From assembly GCA_009733575.1 (NCBI GenBank), contig ML769560.1, forward strand, positions 3,275-67,274: 64,000 bases of DNA, given 5' to 3'. A model generated the notes under the pieces. It made no database searches and was not told the DNA's origin. It saw only the letters and a program-made list of their open reading frames with translations. Below are positions 32,546 through 43,592 of the stretch, in pieces. Position numbers and translations under genes: made by a program. This DNA comes from Gymnopus androsaceus JB14. Its lineage: Eukaryota > Basidiomycota > Agaricomycetes > Agaricales > Omphalotaceae. Each line of letters begins with the position of its first letter. Positions within the stretch are counted from its first letter, which is position 1.

Positions 32546-33590
32546 AGTGAGTTGTCAAGGATTCCTCCTTTGAATTAAGCCAAACTTGTTAAGTTGAAGT
32601 AAGACTTTGATTTCACAAAGTAGAACTTGTTAAAAGAAAGGGGGCTTTGCTTTTCAGCAAACAACAAGTTCTAGGAAATGCTTTACAGCAGGACAACAGG
32701 GGTTTCATGGCCAAGTGCCAATATAGGAGAACAATAGGACCAAGTGTCCAAAACAATAGGCCAAGTGTCTTTCAAAACAATGGGACCAAGTGTCTTTTCA
32801 ACCAAACAATGTTCACACTATAATTAGTGGGCCAACTTTTTATTGGAGAATTAAAGACCTGAGAGCGACAAACTATCAACTCAAAGTAACTTTCTTCACA
32901 AACAGCTACCAGTGGAATTACTGCTGTTGCTTCACTGAAAGAACCCTGCAATTGGTTTTCACAATTGGTACAGAAACCTCTGAGATTGTAGCCTTTGTGG
33001 GGAATACTAATCTGGGGAAAATACAACACACTGTGCTCCCTTATATACCTACTGGGGCCTTTTCTATAAATAGTAACTATGTACAGTAATATGGATCAAT
33101 AAGCGAGATATGAGATAAGTAAGATGCAAAAATAGTGTTTGTAATACAGGGTATATCAGTCATCCAAAGAATCACTAAGCCTTTCATGTTTACTCAGCTT
33201 AAGGGCATTACTAATGTGTATCTGTAAGCACCTTTTGCTGTATCAATAAGCCAACTTATTTTGTATGAATCAGCATGCATATATGCTTACTGATCCATAT
33301 CTTTATAATCACCAATTTAGATCCAGACTATAATCTAGCTTTAAGCCTAGTATGTCTCATAGACTACACCTCCACTTGTGAACATATAAAGTTCCCTTGA
33401 ATATGTAATAGCAAAGTCTAGTCTCATCTTGAGTAATCTATAGCAAATTCTAGAATCACCCTTATAGGACTTTTAATGAAGTGCAGTGTGCGATATATGC
33501 ATGTATACCATACACAATGCTACTCCAGTGGGTACAATAGACTGCAACATGCTTTGGCTAACAGTTTGGGACTCACTATAGCCCTTAGTG
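32546..33590. other. ~1-kb insertion of unknown type within the decayed gene
   Basis: The segment separates conserved coding blocks of the minus-strand gene and carries no matching exon. Near its ends are inverted motifs CAAACTTGTTA (32581) and TAACAGTTTG (33559-33568), but no target duplication is visible. At 32700-32812 the motif ACAATAGGACCAAGTGTC recurs about four times. It could be a solo LTR or a TIR element; I cannot decide. Confidence 0.35.
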
Positions 33591-34401
33591 TCCAAAGTAC
33601 AAAGTAGATATGCCTGAAATAGCAAAATCTAGATTATACAGGCCTGGCCATAAAACTAGCATAGTAATGTTTTCCTGCACAATTTTATTTGCCCAATGCA
33701 ATGCCCCCAGCGACAAACAAAACTCCCACACCACAGCAATTAAATTGCCACTCTCATCTTCAAAAATTGCACTCTCATTGGGCTTCAAATTGTACTGCAA
33801 CAGTGCCTTGTCTAATTGATGCATGGCCTTCCGAGATATTCTAGGATCTGCCTGCTTGCCATGGTGAAGGTAGTCATACCAGTTATCCCATATTTCCTTG
33901 TTCTCTACCACCCATTCTCCAGGTGGCGGATATGGAGTGTCTAGGCAGGAAACTACAACCACTGGGATCAACTTCTTCAGCTTGTCAACTGCCTGCTTTA
34001 TTGTAGAATTTTTTGTGTTCAGCAAAAAATCCTTGAGCAGCAGCTTCTTCGCAGCTTCTCGTTCCTGTTTGAGATTTGTGGCTTTGTGGATTGCACTGGC
34101 CACAACTGAAGAGTGTTTTCCATTGCCCAAGATTTAAAGTCCAAGAGTGCATCTGATGCTGGGTGATCATCAATGTTTTCACTCAGGAAGGCTAGGACAT
34201 TTGAGAGTTGGATAGGGCATTTAGGTAAATTGGGGTTGGCGAGTTCATCGAGGTAGCATTTTTCTCTTGTTGCTCGGGAGAGCAGAGCATGGAAAATTGA
34301 TTTTTGTGTGCCTTATTTGCTTTTCCCATGAGAGATACTGCAAGTATGGTAAGCAAATATAAAGAGAGAAAATCTGTTTGCGTACTGGTACTTTTTGGCA
34401 C

Positions 34402-35994
34402 TTAGAAGTTGGCAATGGAAGGTTGAGAAAATACAAATAAGATAAGCAAGCTAGAGTATATATACAATAGTGTTCAGTATAGAATCCTAGTTAACAAGGT
34501 TTAGCAGGAGCTTGGCTCCACATGGGTGGGCAAATACTCACTATAATTATAAACGTGCAGATGCACAAGGCTGGAATGTTTGATAATGCTGGTTAGTGAT
34601 TCAAGTCCAGGAGGATGAGAGAATAGCTCTAATTGTCGATCCAGACGAACAGCAGTGAGAGTCAGTAGTAAGATCTATAAGCACCTATCAGCGCAATGCT
34701 GGCTCTCACGCCTGCTTATCTCATCCTGATAAGCCACCTTTGGCAACTTATTGGTCTGGTCTGGAAGATGATGCAGCTGAAATCTTGCTTTTGACTGCCA
34801 GCAAGCAAATCAAGCTTTGGGGATCCATCTGCTGCAGTGGGTTTACTTAGCAGATTTGCTCTGCCTAAGTCTCTGACTCACCGGCATCCTTTCTGCTTCC
34901 AAAACCTCCTTGACTCACAGCCACCAACTCCTCCAACCCCATCTTGGGCATAAACTTGCCCAACAGTTGAAATTCAGGCTCCAGAACAGAATCCGTTTAC
35001 TTTAGTCCAGATTAGCCATTAATATCTTGTTCTTTCATCTCCTGAACCACTCTTCAACAATATTTCATAGCCATTCAACCAACAATGCGTATTCACAACC
35101 CAATATTCCACTGCCCAGAAAAGGATGCTCTCGAGCTTCTATGATGTTCATCGAGTATTTTTGAGAGGTAGACTGAGTCTTGGGGTTCTCTGGATTAGCA
35201 TCTTGCTGGTATGTCTCGCTCATTTAAATTCTTAGATCCATGCTCCTGAATGCGAATAGTTGTTTTGGTTTGCTAGCATGCAGTTGGTGATACTGGTCTT
35301 GTTGGTACATGCGGAGCGACTCGCATTTTGCTGGTTGTTCTACATGTATGTCTTCAGTACGTCTTCTTCATTTTCATTGTTTATTCTTGACTCAGTAGTA
35401 AATAATACAGCTTACAGGTTCACTCGGGACACAAGGGCCCCCCAGTGACTTCTCTTCAAGTCCAGGAAGATTTGAATACTTTCAAGATGGAAGAGTGGGC
35501 AATGTGAGATTTTCAAGAATGAACCATGCAGTACTGCCTGTAAATTGGTAACATTGAATGTCTTGACTTGATAGTAGTGTTGCTGATAAACTTGATATCA
35601 TAGTACTGCTTTGGTTGCTACTCATGCAACTATGGCTCCACAGTGCACCTACCTCAGGATATTTACTTTCTCACTCATTCGGAGTGTGAGAATTGCAGAA
35701 TTTGTGCATCTTCCAGTCCTTTGATCCTTTCAAAAATCTTATCTTACTTTTCATCCCAGTGTAAGTACTGAGCAGAGAAAATGACTTTGGGTGCCTATAA
35801 TTTATCAGCATGCCAAGGCCTTGAGCACTTAGGTGCCAGCTTTCAACCATGACAACAACATCTGTCTCAGGCCCCATTCAATCCCATTCATTCCCTGCCC
35901 TATACTAGACTTGTCCGGTAGAGAAGACAACTGGACTTGTCCAGTTGTTGTTAGTTAGCAAGCTTCGGAGCGCAAACTAACAGGCCACCCATCA
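34402..35994. other. No recognisable gene
   Basis: About 1.6 kb of mixed composition. Small open frames (35260-35448 +, 35671-35877 -) show no domain. No element ends were found. Confidence 0.35.
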
Positions 35995-38840
35995 ACGACA
36001 CAAAATTTTGACATCATACAGAGATTCACTATTCAGGAGTGGAAACACCGCAAAGCAGATGCACAACTCGCGGCGGATTGCAGCAATGAACCAGCAACTG
36101 CCATGCCAAATTCTCCTGGGAGTCCGGATCACAATGCAATAATGTCTGAATTGTGGCCTCGTAGTCCCAGTCTGTCCATGTAAGTTCAAATTTGAAGCCA
36201 CTTTAGGGTTTTCTAATTGCACATTAGCCTCCCCTCTGCACAAATCCCCACATACACGCTACTGACCTTTGAGGAATGCAAAAAGTGGCAGCCAAATCGC
36301 GAAAATGAACCCGTAATCCGTACCAAAATTTCTCCGCAGAGTCCCGCTGATGAAGGATGGGCCCTTGGTATAATGTGGGTTAGTACTACCAATCTGCCAA
36401 GGTAAGCCCAAATTTGTCAGATTTTATGCAATTTTTCTGAGCCCTGGAATAACTCTGTCAAACTATATGCAGATCCTCATGCAAAGGCTATATTGGATGT
36501 AATGCATGACTGGTTAAACAGCACTGTAAAAACTCTCCTGGATGCAGAGAAACTCCTAAAGGAAATCTATAACAATCATCAAATCCCCACTTGCTGGAAC
36601 ACTCTGATATTGAGGATCACCTCTATTGAGGACAACAAACAAACCGAGCAAGTGCTTGAGGACATCCTTGATCAGTACAAGTTCCTTGAGCTTCTACCCA
36701 TCCAATCTCAAGTCTCCCATACAATCACCCCTGCAATGGTCATTTCCCATTCTTCCAATCCTCCTCGAATATCATGTCCCTCTGGTTCAGCTCATGTTGC
36801 AGTCATCTTGAAGCCTGAGGTGCCTACACTTGAGGATTTTTTGAAATACCCAGACTTGATCACTCATTGAAGCAATTTCCAAGAGGGTAAGTTATCTATC
36901 CTTTGCTGACCTAGCACAATAAACTGAGTTTTTAACAGTGATACACTCCTTTGATGGACTTTGTGGAGCCCTCATTCCAGGTCAAGGGATTTTCATAACC
37001 AGCCCAAACATGATATTTGTGCCCATGCCTTGCACACTTGCACAAGTATCTATGGAGCATCTTCATTACTTTGGCAAGGACAATCCTCTTCTCTGGTCAC
37101 AGCCCTTTGATCCAAAAGTTGGACATCTCGCTGTAATTCCCTGTCCCAGCCTCAACAGCCGCAATCTCTCACCTGCCTGGCTTATACCAAGTGCGGACAA
37201 TTTTATACCTGAAGCTTGTGATTCTATCAGTGGGTTAGGACTCCTTTCAGACTGAGTTCTATCCCCAATGAGGTCGCTCTTGGCTTATATCAACGGGCTA
37301 ACTGTATACCTCTCTGACAAGCAACAAAAAGATGCCCACATAAGGCCTCTGATCAATAAACTGCAGTCCCTGGGTGAGAGGATAACGGTGCCTGCTTCCC
37401 AGCAGCAGTTATTCACTCTTGCCATACCTGCAGTGTGTGTCTCTCAAACTGTATGCTAGAATGGACTGGCTCAAAGTTTGGCTCCCCCGGGAAACTGCTT
37501 CCACCAAAAACCCTGTCCAATCAGGCATCATTGGCGCATTCACTGATAACCTCACCCACGCATGCAAGCTTTATCAAATGGGAATCCCTGTATGGCTGGT
37601 GAGGACCAACAAGGATCTGGTTGCTACTTGCATTGACTCAGCAGTTAAACCACTAGACTGTGTTGGTATACAGCTTCCGCAGAGGTTTACCCCTCCATTC
37701 ATTGACATATCTCCTGCTGTTCCTCCCCACCTTGTTATCTACATAGGTGTACCTGCTATGTTCAGGTGCTATGCTGCAATGGGTCATTATGTCCAAAGCT
37801 TTCTTTTGTTGAATGTACTCGGTAGCTTCAGCAATTGATTTCAATCAACCCAAAGCATAGTGGTTCTATCTTCTTCTGAACTTGTTATATCCTCTTCTCA
37901 ACTTGTGGCTCAACCTCATCCAAAGTTCAAACCGGCAGTGGGACCAGCATGGATTCCTCAAGAGTTGCGGGACCTTGATTCCTGCTCTGCACAGCCTGTA
38001 CCATTGCCCTTATCCAAAAGGCAGAAGCTGACGGATTCTTCCACTATCCAGACACAATCCGCTTGCAACAAGTTTATGGAAATACAGTTAACGTTCATTC
38101 CTAGCCCTCTGCACTGTTGGGACATAGCTCATGAACATCTCAAAAAGCTGTGGCCCTTCCTCAAACAGCCCAAACTTGACTGCATTGTACCAGACATCTC
38201 GATGTTTTTTGATACGGAACAAAAATTGTGAACTACAATGGTACTCATGTGGCTTAGGGTCTGACCAATAATCCTGTGGAAGCTTGGATCACCGGGTTCG
38301 ACAGGCACGTCATTCTATTCCAATAAAGAATGGCGTGGCATGCTAGAATACATGACAGGCACATATAGCCTGGGGGAGTCACTGAGAATGGGTAGCAAGC
38401 GCAAGAAAATAGGGGTTTTTTTAACTGAGCTTATTGCCCAGTCTAACGTTGACAGGGTCTGCCTAGAAACTGGTACCCTTGGGGAGGGACCAGTGAGATG
38501 GAACGGTCTAGTGCTAAATGAATCCAACCTTTCTGTCACAGTAGTCAAGGAGATCTTATGGGAGCTCAACAAACTATCTTTTCAGTATGAGCTTCTAGCT
38601 CTAGACCGGAAAATGGCAGGGAGTATGATGAACAGTGAATCACATACCAAGATCATGAAGGCCTCATTGCTAATTGCTGGCCTGGGCCCGTTTTCCAAGC
38701 TCGCACTAAATATCCTGGACTATCCACAAACACTGATGTTTCACAATGCAAGCCATATCTTCAATGGCTCTACTGCATCATGAAGAACTGGCCTAGACGC
38801 AAGCCTCCCAAGATCCATGGCAAGTTTCCATCTTCAGAGG
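35995..38840 (+). pseudogene. Decayed gene(s) of the GIPVWLVR family, copy A
   Basis: Plus-strand exons read through clean introns. They are QEWKHRKADAQLAADCSNEP (36037-36181), TLLTFEECKKWQPNRENEPV (36229-36401) and DPHAKAILDVMHDWLNSTVK (36472-36870). Then come IHSFDGLCGALIPGQGIFIT and YFGKDNPLLWSQPFDPKVGH (36938-37255). After TGA 37253-37255 follow MRSLLAYINGLTVYLSDKQQ, an intron from about 37389 to 37434, and ARMDWLKVWLPRE with LYQMGIPVWLVRTNKDLVAT (37435-37838). Later blocks are PVPLPLSKRQKLTDSS (37860-38231) and VRWNGLVLNESNLSVTVVKE then ILWELNKLSFQYELLALDRK (38340-38783). The part before 36900 may be a separate gene. Two other partial copies exist in the window. Function unknown. Confidence 0.6.
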
Positions 38841-38948
38841 GACTCAAGCACACCTCATATCACTATTGTATCTACAAATTAGAAGAGATTTTAGCTTCTT
38901 TTTACACACGTACCTTCTTGAAACAATTTAAATGTCCAGCGACTCTCC

Positions 38949-39128
38949 TCTGTTACTTTACCACTGCTGTTTAAATTATACCTATAAAATAATACAATGT
39001 TTATATCATGACATGTACATGTAATATCTTGTGTATATTCTGTTACTTTACCACTGCTGTTTAAATTATACCTATAAAATAATACAATGTTTATATCATG
39101 ACATGCACATGTAATATCTTGTGTATAT
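38949..39128 (+). repeat. 90-bp tandem duplication
   Basis: Two almost identical 90-bp units beginning CTGTTACTTTACCACTGCTG start at 38950 and 39040; I see a single difference (GTACAT versus GCACAT). Non-coding, probably recent. Confidence 0.92.
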
Positions 39129-39602
39129 ATCATACAGTGTTTTCATCCAATACAATTAGATGTCCTCTTAATATTAGAGCCATTGGAGAAGGAGAGATTT
39201 GAGGGAAGTATAGAGATGGGGAGAGCTTTAAATTCAACCTCTATAGAAGAAAATACACATTAGGGATACGTAGAATAGATTACGAACAACAAAACTTACA
39301 AGGACCCAGTTACACTTCTTGAAAAAAGAACGTCCCACAAGCTAGTTCCTTAAGCAGCATTGTTTGTTGCCACTATTCAGTGCAGTGATGGAATACATCC
39401 CCAGCACTATCTAGCAGATAAGTTTTCCTTCTCCTTCCTCTCGAATCTGAAGCAGACTAGCCATCGTAACCAATAGACCATCTATCATCCTCGGTGTACC
39501 TACAAATGCAACAAATTGTCTAGAAGACTATGAATGAGAGAGCTTCCCTGAATGAGCAAAGTTGGTCAATTATTTCCAGATTCAATGGTGAGAGGAAGGG
39601 AT
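39129..39602. other. No recognisable gene
   Basis: AT-rich spacer after the 90-bp duplication; no open frame of note and no element ends seen. Confidence 0.35.
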
Positions 39603-40240
39603 TTACTGGAAGGAGCTTGCTTTGTTTGCTGCAATTGTCGAAGTTGCAGAACCTTCTGAAGAAGGAGCAGAAGATGTAGTAGAGGCTACCAGAGAGGCAC
39701 TTCTCTCTCCCAAGCTTTTCCATCCAGCGCTTGATTTATTCTTCCTAATAGCCCCTCCAGCAGACCTAGTGCCAGGCCCATTGATTAAGACCGAGTCCAA
39801 GCCTCAAGTTCTCCTTCTACCGTGCTGCTGCTTTATTGGTACCCCTATATTTGACTGTACCCGCAATCTCATCCAGAGCCTCCAATAGAGGCTTGAGATC
39901 CACACCATGCACATCAACCAGCATTTTAGTACTCACCACAGCTCATTGTGTTGGTTTTAGCCAGGTAGATGGCTTTTACGTTGAGGTTGGCGTACTTGGA
40001 TTCTGTCAGAGCCACAGAAGTATTTTTGGACACTGGACACTGATACTCAAGGCAACGTTGGCCTGGAACTTGAGACTGAGGAGTCTGCCGCAGGCAGCAG
40101 GATGGAGACAGATAGAGGAGGGCATTTCAAGGCTGTTCAAATGGACGCAATGAAATGACAGACAGTTGTGACTTTATCTTGGGTTAGTGAGCATCTTTAG
40201 GATGCATCCAAGATCAGGGAGATAGCAAGAACACTAACCC
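39603..40240 (-). pseudogene. Minus-strand coding remnant, family unknown
   Basis: The minus strand reads ESKYANLNVKAIYLAKTNTM and, after a possible intron, KMLVDVHGVDLKPLLEALDE with IAGTVKYRGTNKAAAR (about 39820-40010). In a shifted frame GWKSLGERSASLVASTTSSA follows to a stop at 39603. The composition is protein-like, but the frames do not join and no domain is recognised. Confidence 0.35.
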
Positions 40241-42151
40241 TCCATGGCCTTGGAGTTGGCCTAATGCAAGTGGTAGTGGTGATGCATGTGCAGAGTGCTG
40301 TAGTGGTATTGGCAATGGAAATGAATTAAGTATCAATAGGGGGAACATGGCTGCATTGTGGTTGTAAGCATAGGCATACCTGTAGTCCAAGCCACAGGTC
40401 AGACTCATACGACAGGAGAACCAGATTATTGAATGCAAGTGATTACGGTGGTGTAAATAGATAGAGAACTATGCAGACAGTTTGAATGACTTATGCCCTA
40501 CCCAGTAATCAATGAGGATGATGACAGTAGTTGGAGAAGAGCTAAGCTCCTCAAAATGCGGATTGGAGACTAAAGGCAGAGGAAACCAGTGAAACCCTAG
40601 CCCTGAGAAGATTTTGAACAACGGTCAAGGCTACACATTATCAAACGTTGGTGAATCAGAACAACGGATGATAACACGACAGTAGGCATCTGGTATCATC
40701 CAAAATCTACCAAGTAAAATTAGATGGGTGTAAAGCAAAATAGAGAGATTAATGTACTATGAACCTTTGCAATGAGCTCCCAGATTCCCGCTTGTCTCAA
40801 CCACTTGATTATCCGTGGAAATGAGCTATTCACCCCAATTTCCATAGACACTCGCAACCTGCCCCCCCCCCTCCTCTTGAAAATCCTTGCAACCTCGGCC
40901 AAGTTAATTCAAGTAGAGTTTGGAATGCTGGGAAATGAAAACAATTGTGGGGGTGAATGGCAAAGATGGTGGTTGGCAAAAAGCTGCGTGCCAATCATTG
41001 TGATTGCTATGCTTCTGATCAAAGCATAGCCAACAATCTGCGGTTTCTGGAGCTCTGACTGAGTTTTAGATCCAACATTGAGCTGGTAGGTTTTGCCAGC
41101 TTATCAAAATGTGCAGTTGTTGGGGGAGGAAAGAGAGAGGTTGGGTGCTAAATATAATGTGTACACAAAACTATGACCATGACATTCTTGACTCAATGGC
41201 TAGGAATTCCATAAAAACAACTGCTGAGCTCAGGAAGAGGTTTGTTGACAGGAATAGTGACAGAGGGAGTGCTGATGGAAGTTGACAGGTTCAGACTTGG
41301 GTTCTGAATGTGCAATAAAGTTACTTGGGCAAGATTTGGCCTAAATAACATATCAAAAGAGTGTTTAAGAGTGGATAAGTTTCAAGGAAGCCTTTCAGTG
41401 AATTAAAATGCCTACCAGAAACATAGAGGAAAAATTCAAGTGGCAATTAAATGCTAATAGCGGTTGAATGTTTTTAACAATGAGAGATATTCACATTGCA
41501 TTCATTCTACCCAGTTGCATCCTAGTCAGATCAAGATCCATGCACAGGACTCTATGGACATTGTGACATGCTGTGGTTCAATATTGTTGGGAGAAGGAAA
41601 GAGGCAGAATGAATGACCTCTTATAACAATTACAATGGAGCACGCCATGCACCGAGTCAGTGGCTTGATTGCAGGGAAGAATGTGAGGATGAGTGATTGC
41701 CACAACCATCTGATTGGCTTATTCTTTTTGACTTCCATGTCTGTGGAAAAGGTAATTATTCAAAAGCTATATGTGGTTTCTAAACTAAATACTTTTGTAC
41801 ACTTTAGAGTATCTTTGTTTCTGGAAAGTGTGGTCCATCTCCTCTTCCTGAAGAACTTGGCCTTGAGAAGAAGCACATTAAGGACCTAAACGGAGTGGCA
41901 GTGTGGTAATAGTTTGGGAGGATAGGAGGTGGGCCCAAGGTGTGTTACTGCAGCTTTTGCTCCAGAGGACCCATGCTGACATTGACAACCTTCTTCACCT
42001 CTAAGCTCTTGACTAAACATGGAAAAGAGTGGGATGTCAGGCGAAAGAAAGAAGCTACTTGGGCTGCAACAAGATTAGCCAAAGTCCAATAGAGTGTCTT
42101 CTTCAGTATCCATTATTCATATGTATAGAAGCAACAATTTTGAGACTTTGC
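40241..42151. other. No recognisable gene
   Basis: Scattered small open frames (40720-40902 -, 40772-41029 +, 41635-41889 +) without domains. A C-run of about nine bases lies at 40861-40871. No element ends were identified. Confidence 0.3.
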
Positions 42152-42400
42152 TCAGATTCTTGAGTAAAAGCCAGATTGCGCAATGACAAGCTCTTTGAGG
42201 TCAATTGGAAATGAGGACTTGTTTTTTAGAGTTGATAAAAGCTTGTGAAGAGCTGTCTGAACAGTAGGGTAAAGTGCAATTGGGAAATTGGTACCCCATC
42301 CTGCTAGTCTTCCCTGCAGCAATTGTAATAGGTAGTCTTGTATTTCATGATTAATATAAATATCTATAATGTGATTGTATTTCTTCAGACTGAAATCCAT
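42152..42400 (-). pseudogene. Short minus-strand coding remnant
   Basis: The open frame reads YNHIIDIYINHEIQDYLLQL and LAGWGTNFPIALYPTVQTAL with KSSFPIDLKELVIAQSGF, which looks like real protein sequence, but no family was recognised. It is probably an isolated exon of a decayed gene. Confidence 0.3.
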
Positions 42401-42699
42401 TGGTTAAAGTTGGGTATTATACTGTTCTGAGCTGTATTTTACAAAGTGAACTAAAATTATTGCCTATAAAAATGATATCCAATAATAAAGCTCACTCATA
42501 CAATCTTACCTCTCAACAATAGAAGATCTATATCATCTGGTGGAATAAACAGCAGAGCCAGCAATTTCTGTGAATGTATCCTCATTCGCAAAGCTGTGTT
42601 CCATGTTCCAAATACACCGGTAACATTGTTATGTACTAACTTGTGCATCCTGAGAACTCATCAGAGTGTCAGAGGTCATTAAATACAGCATGGTCATGC

Positions 42700-43190
42700 T
42701 CGGAGCTAAGAATGGAGTTATAGGGCTTAGTAGAGGATGGACTAGGGGCTGAAAAGATGTAGGGTAGGGTAGGGTAGCAGAGGGAAGGTAGGGAAGAGTA
42801 GGAGGGGGAGGGAGGGTAGGGGAGAGTAGGGGGGAGTGGGGGAGAGTAAGGGGTAGGTAAGGGAGAGTAGGAGATGAGTGAGATGGGTAGGGTAGAGGAG
42901 AGTAGGAGAGAACTAAAGGCAAAGTATAGAGGTAGGAGAGTTACATGAGAGAGAGAAGCAGGTACAGGAGAGTATGGCAGAGAAAAGTAGGTGAATCAGG
43001 TGAATGAGAGTAGGGAAGCATAGGCAATGAAAGCAGATAGGAATACACTGAAGAGGGAAATTGAAAAGAGCAAAATAAGGGAGCAATAGGTAGGAGAGAT
43101 TAGGAAGGAGACATGCAGAAGAGAATGAGAGAGGGTCAGGGCTGGCATAACAGCTGGTATGGGGAAGTAGAGGAAGGATAGGGAGAAGAA
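42700..43190 (+). repeat. Purine-rich GGGTAG/GGGGAGAGTA minisatellite
   Basis: Long strand-asymmetric run of G/A with imperfect repeats of GGTAGGGTAG, GGGGAGAGTAGG and GGAGAGTA. The strongest part is about 42757-42920. The open frame on the opposite strand (42629-42922) is Pro/Ser/Leu low-complexity and not a gene. Confidence 0.85.
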
Positions 43191-43520
43191 AGTAATGAAT
43201 GCTCAGGTAGAGAAAAACCTAAAAGGGAAACAAGAGATGGGTAAACTGCTCGTCACTCTCATCCAAGACAGACGTGTCCAGTCAAGTGTTTATTGGTCGT
43301 CCAGGATGGACTGTGTATAATCAGTTCAGCATACGTTTAATGACATAGGTTAGATGTGATAGCTTGTTATCCAGGACGGACTGCCAGTCAGGCACTCATT
43401 TAGTAATATGAGTTGAGTCTAATGGCAAGCAAGGGGGTCTGGACCGGATTGTTGTGATGTCCAAATGAGTCAAATAAGCTTCTGTTGTATATGTATCTTA
43501 TGTGAGACTATCTGTACTTG
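43191..43520. other. Spacer with a diverged internal duplication
   Basis: A motif TCCAGGATGGACTG / TCCAGGACGGACTG, followed by similar sequence, occurs at about 43300 and 43370. No gene. Confidence 0.4.
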
Positions 43521-43592
43521 CTATGTTGTGAAGTAACCAGAATTTTATAGCAGTTTTGCCGGCCAAAAAAATCCAGTTACTTTACATCATAG
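43521..43592. repeat. 72-bp hairpin (foldback) element, copy 2
   Basis: The arms CTATGTTGTGAAGTAACCAG and its near-complement (CAGTTACTTTACATCATAG) enclose a GCCGGCC centre. Length and layout equal the hairpin at 17100-17171, with shared GTAAC/GTTAC and AATTTT/AAAAAT positions, but the sequence has diverged. Confidence 0.75.

Larger units (their letters stand above)
30941..34401 (-). pseudogene. Decayed multi-exon gene of an uncharacterised family, broken by two insertions
   Basis: Minus-strand blocks in order: MGKANKAHKNQFSMLCSPEQ (from about 34330), LANPNLPKCPIQLSNVLAFL, then a long frame with DTPYPPPGEWVVENKEIWDN and KALLQYNLKPNESAIFEDES (33585-34130). After an unexplained 1-kb segment come YHYNNVDMEKNVW (about 32440-32545) and GSRVKTEFNFARNFEDQNLP to NLAKVFGPKEA (32212-32370). 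After the MITE follow IDDIEGFIKDKGLYHMDTGI, HGGGREQSYTVEVNGVPITF, AIHYKDQPHKWSIAWTTFRD, GAHFYLSDYAIWIQSSS, WHGTSL and a C-terminal GLSIVTSERLPGAYEKFLKG ending near 30941. In-frame stops are at 31085-31087 and 32484-32486. The H...GAHF...WHGTSL spacing recalls a double-stranded beta-helix fold, but that is only a guess. Confidence 0.55.

Noticed and set aside
32587..33563. Copia-type LTR with TGTTAAG...GCTAACA ends
   Set aside because: The flanks CAAAC and GTTTG are inverted and not a direct duplication, and no second copy exists in the window; kept only as an unknown insertion.
30941..34401. Naming the gene a TET/JBP dioxygenase
   Set aside because: The basidiomycete TET/JBP proteins I know have an HRD-type metal motif and different conserved blocks. 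Here no H-x-D pair is visible, so only a weak fold similarity is noted.
42629..42922. Pro/Leu/Ser-rich minus-strand open frame
   Set aside because: It is the complement of the purine-rich minisatellite and not a gene.
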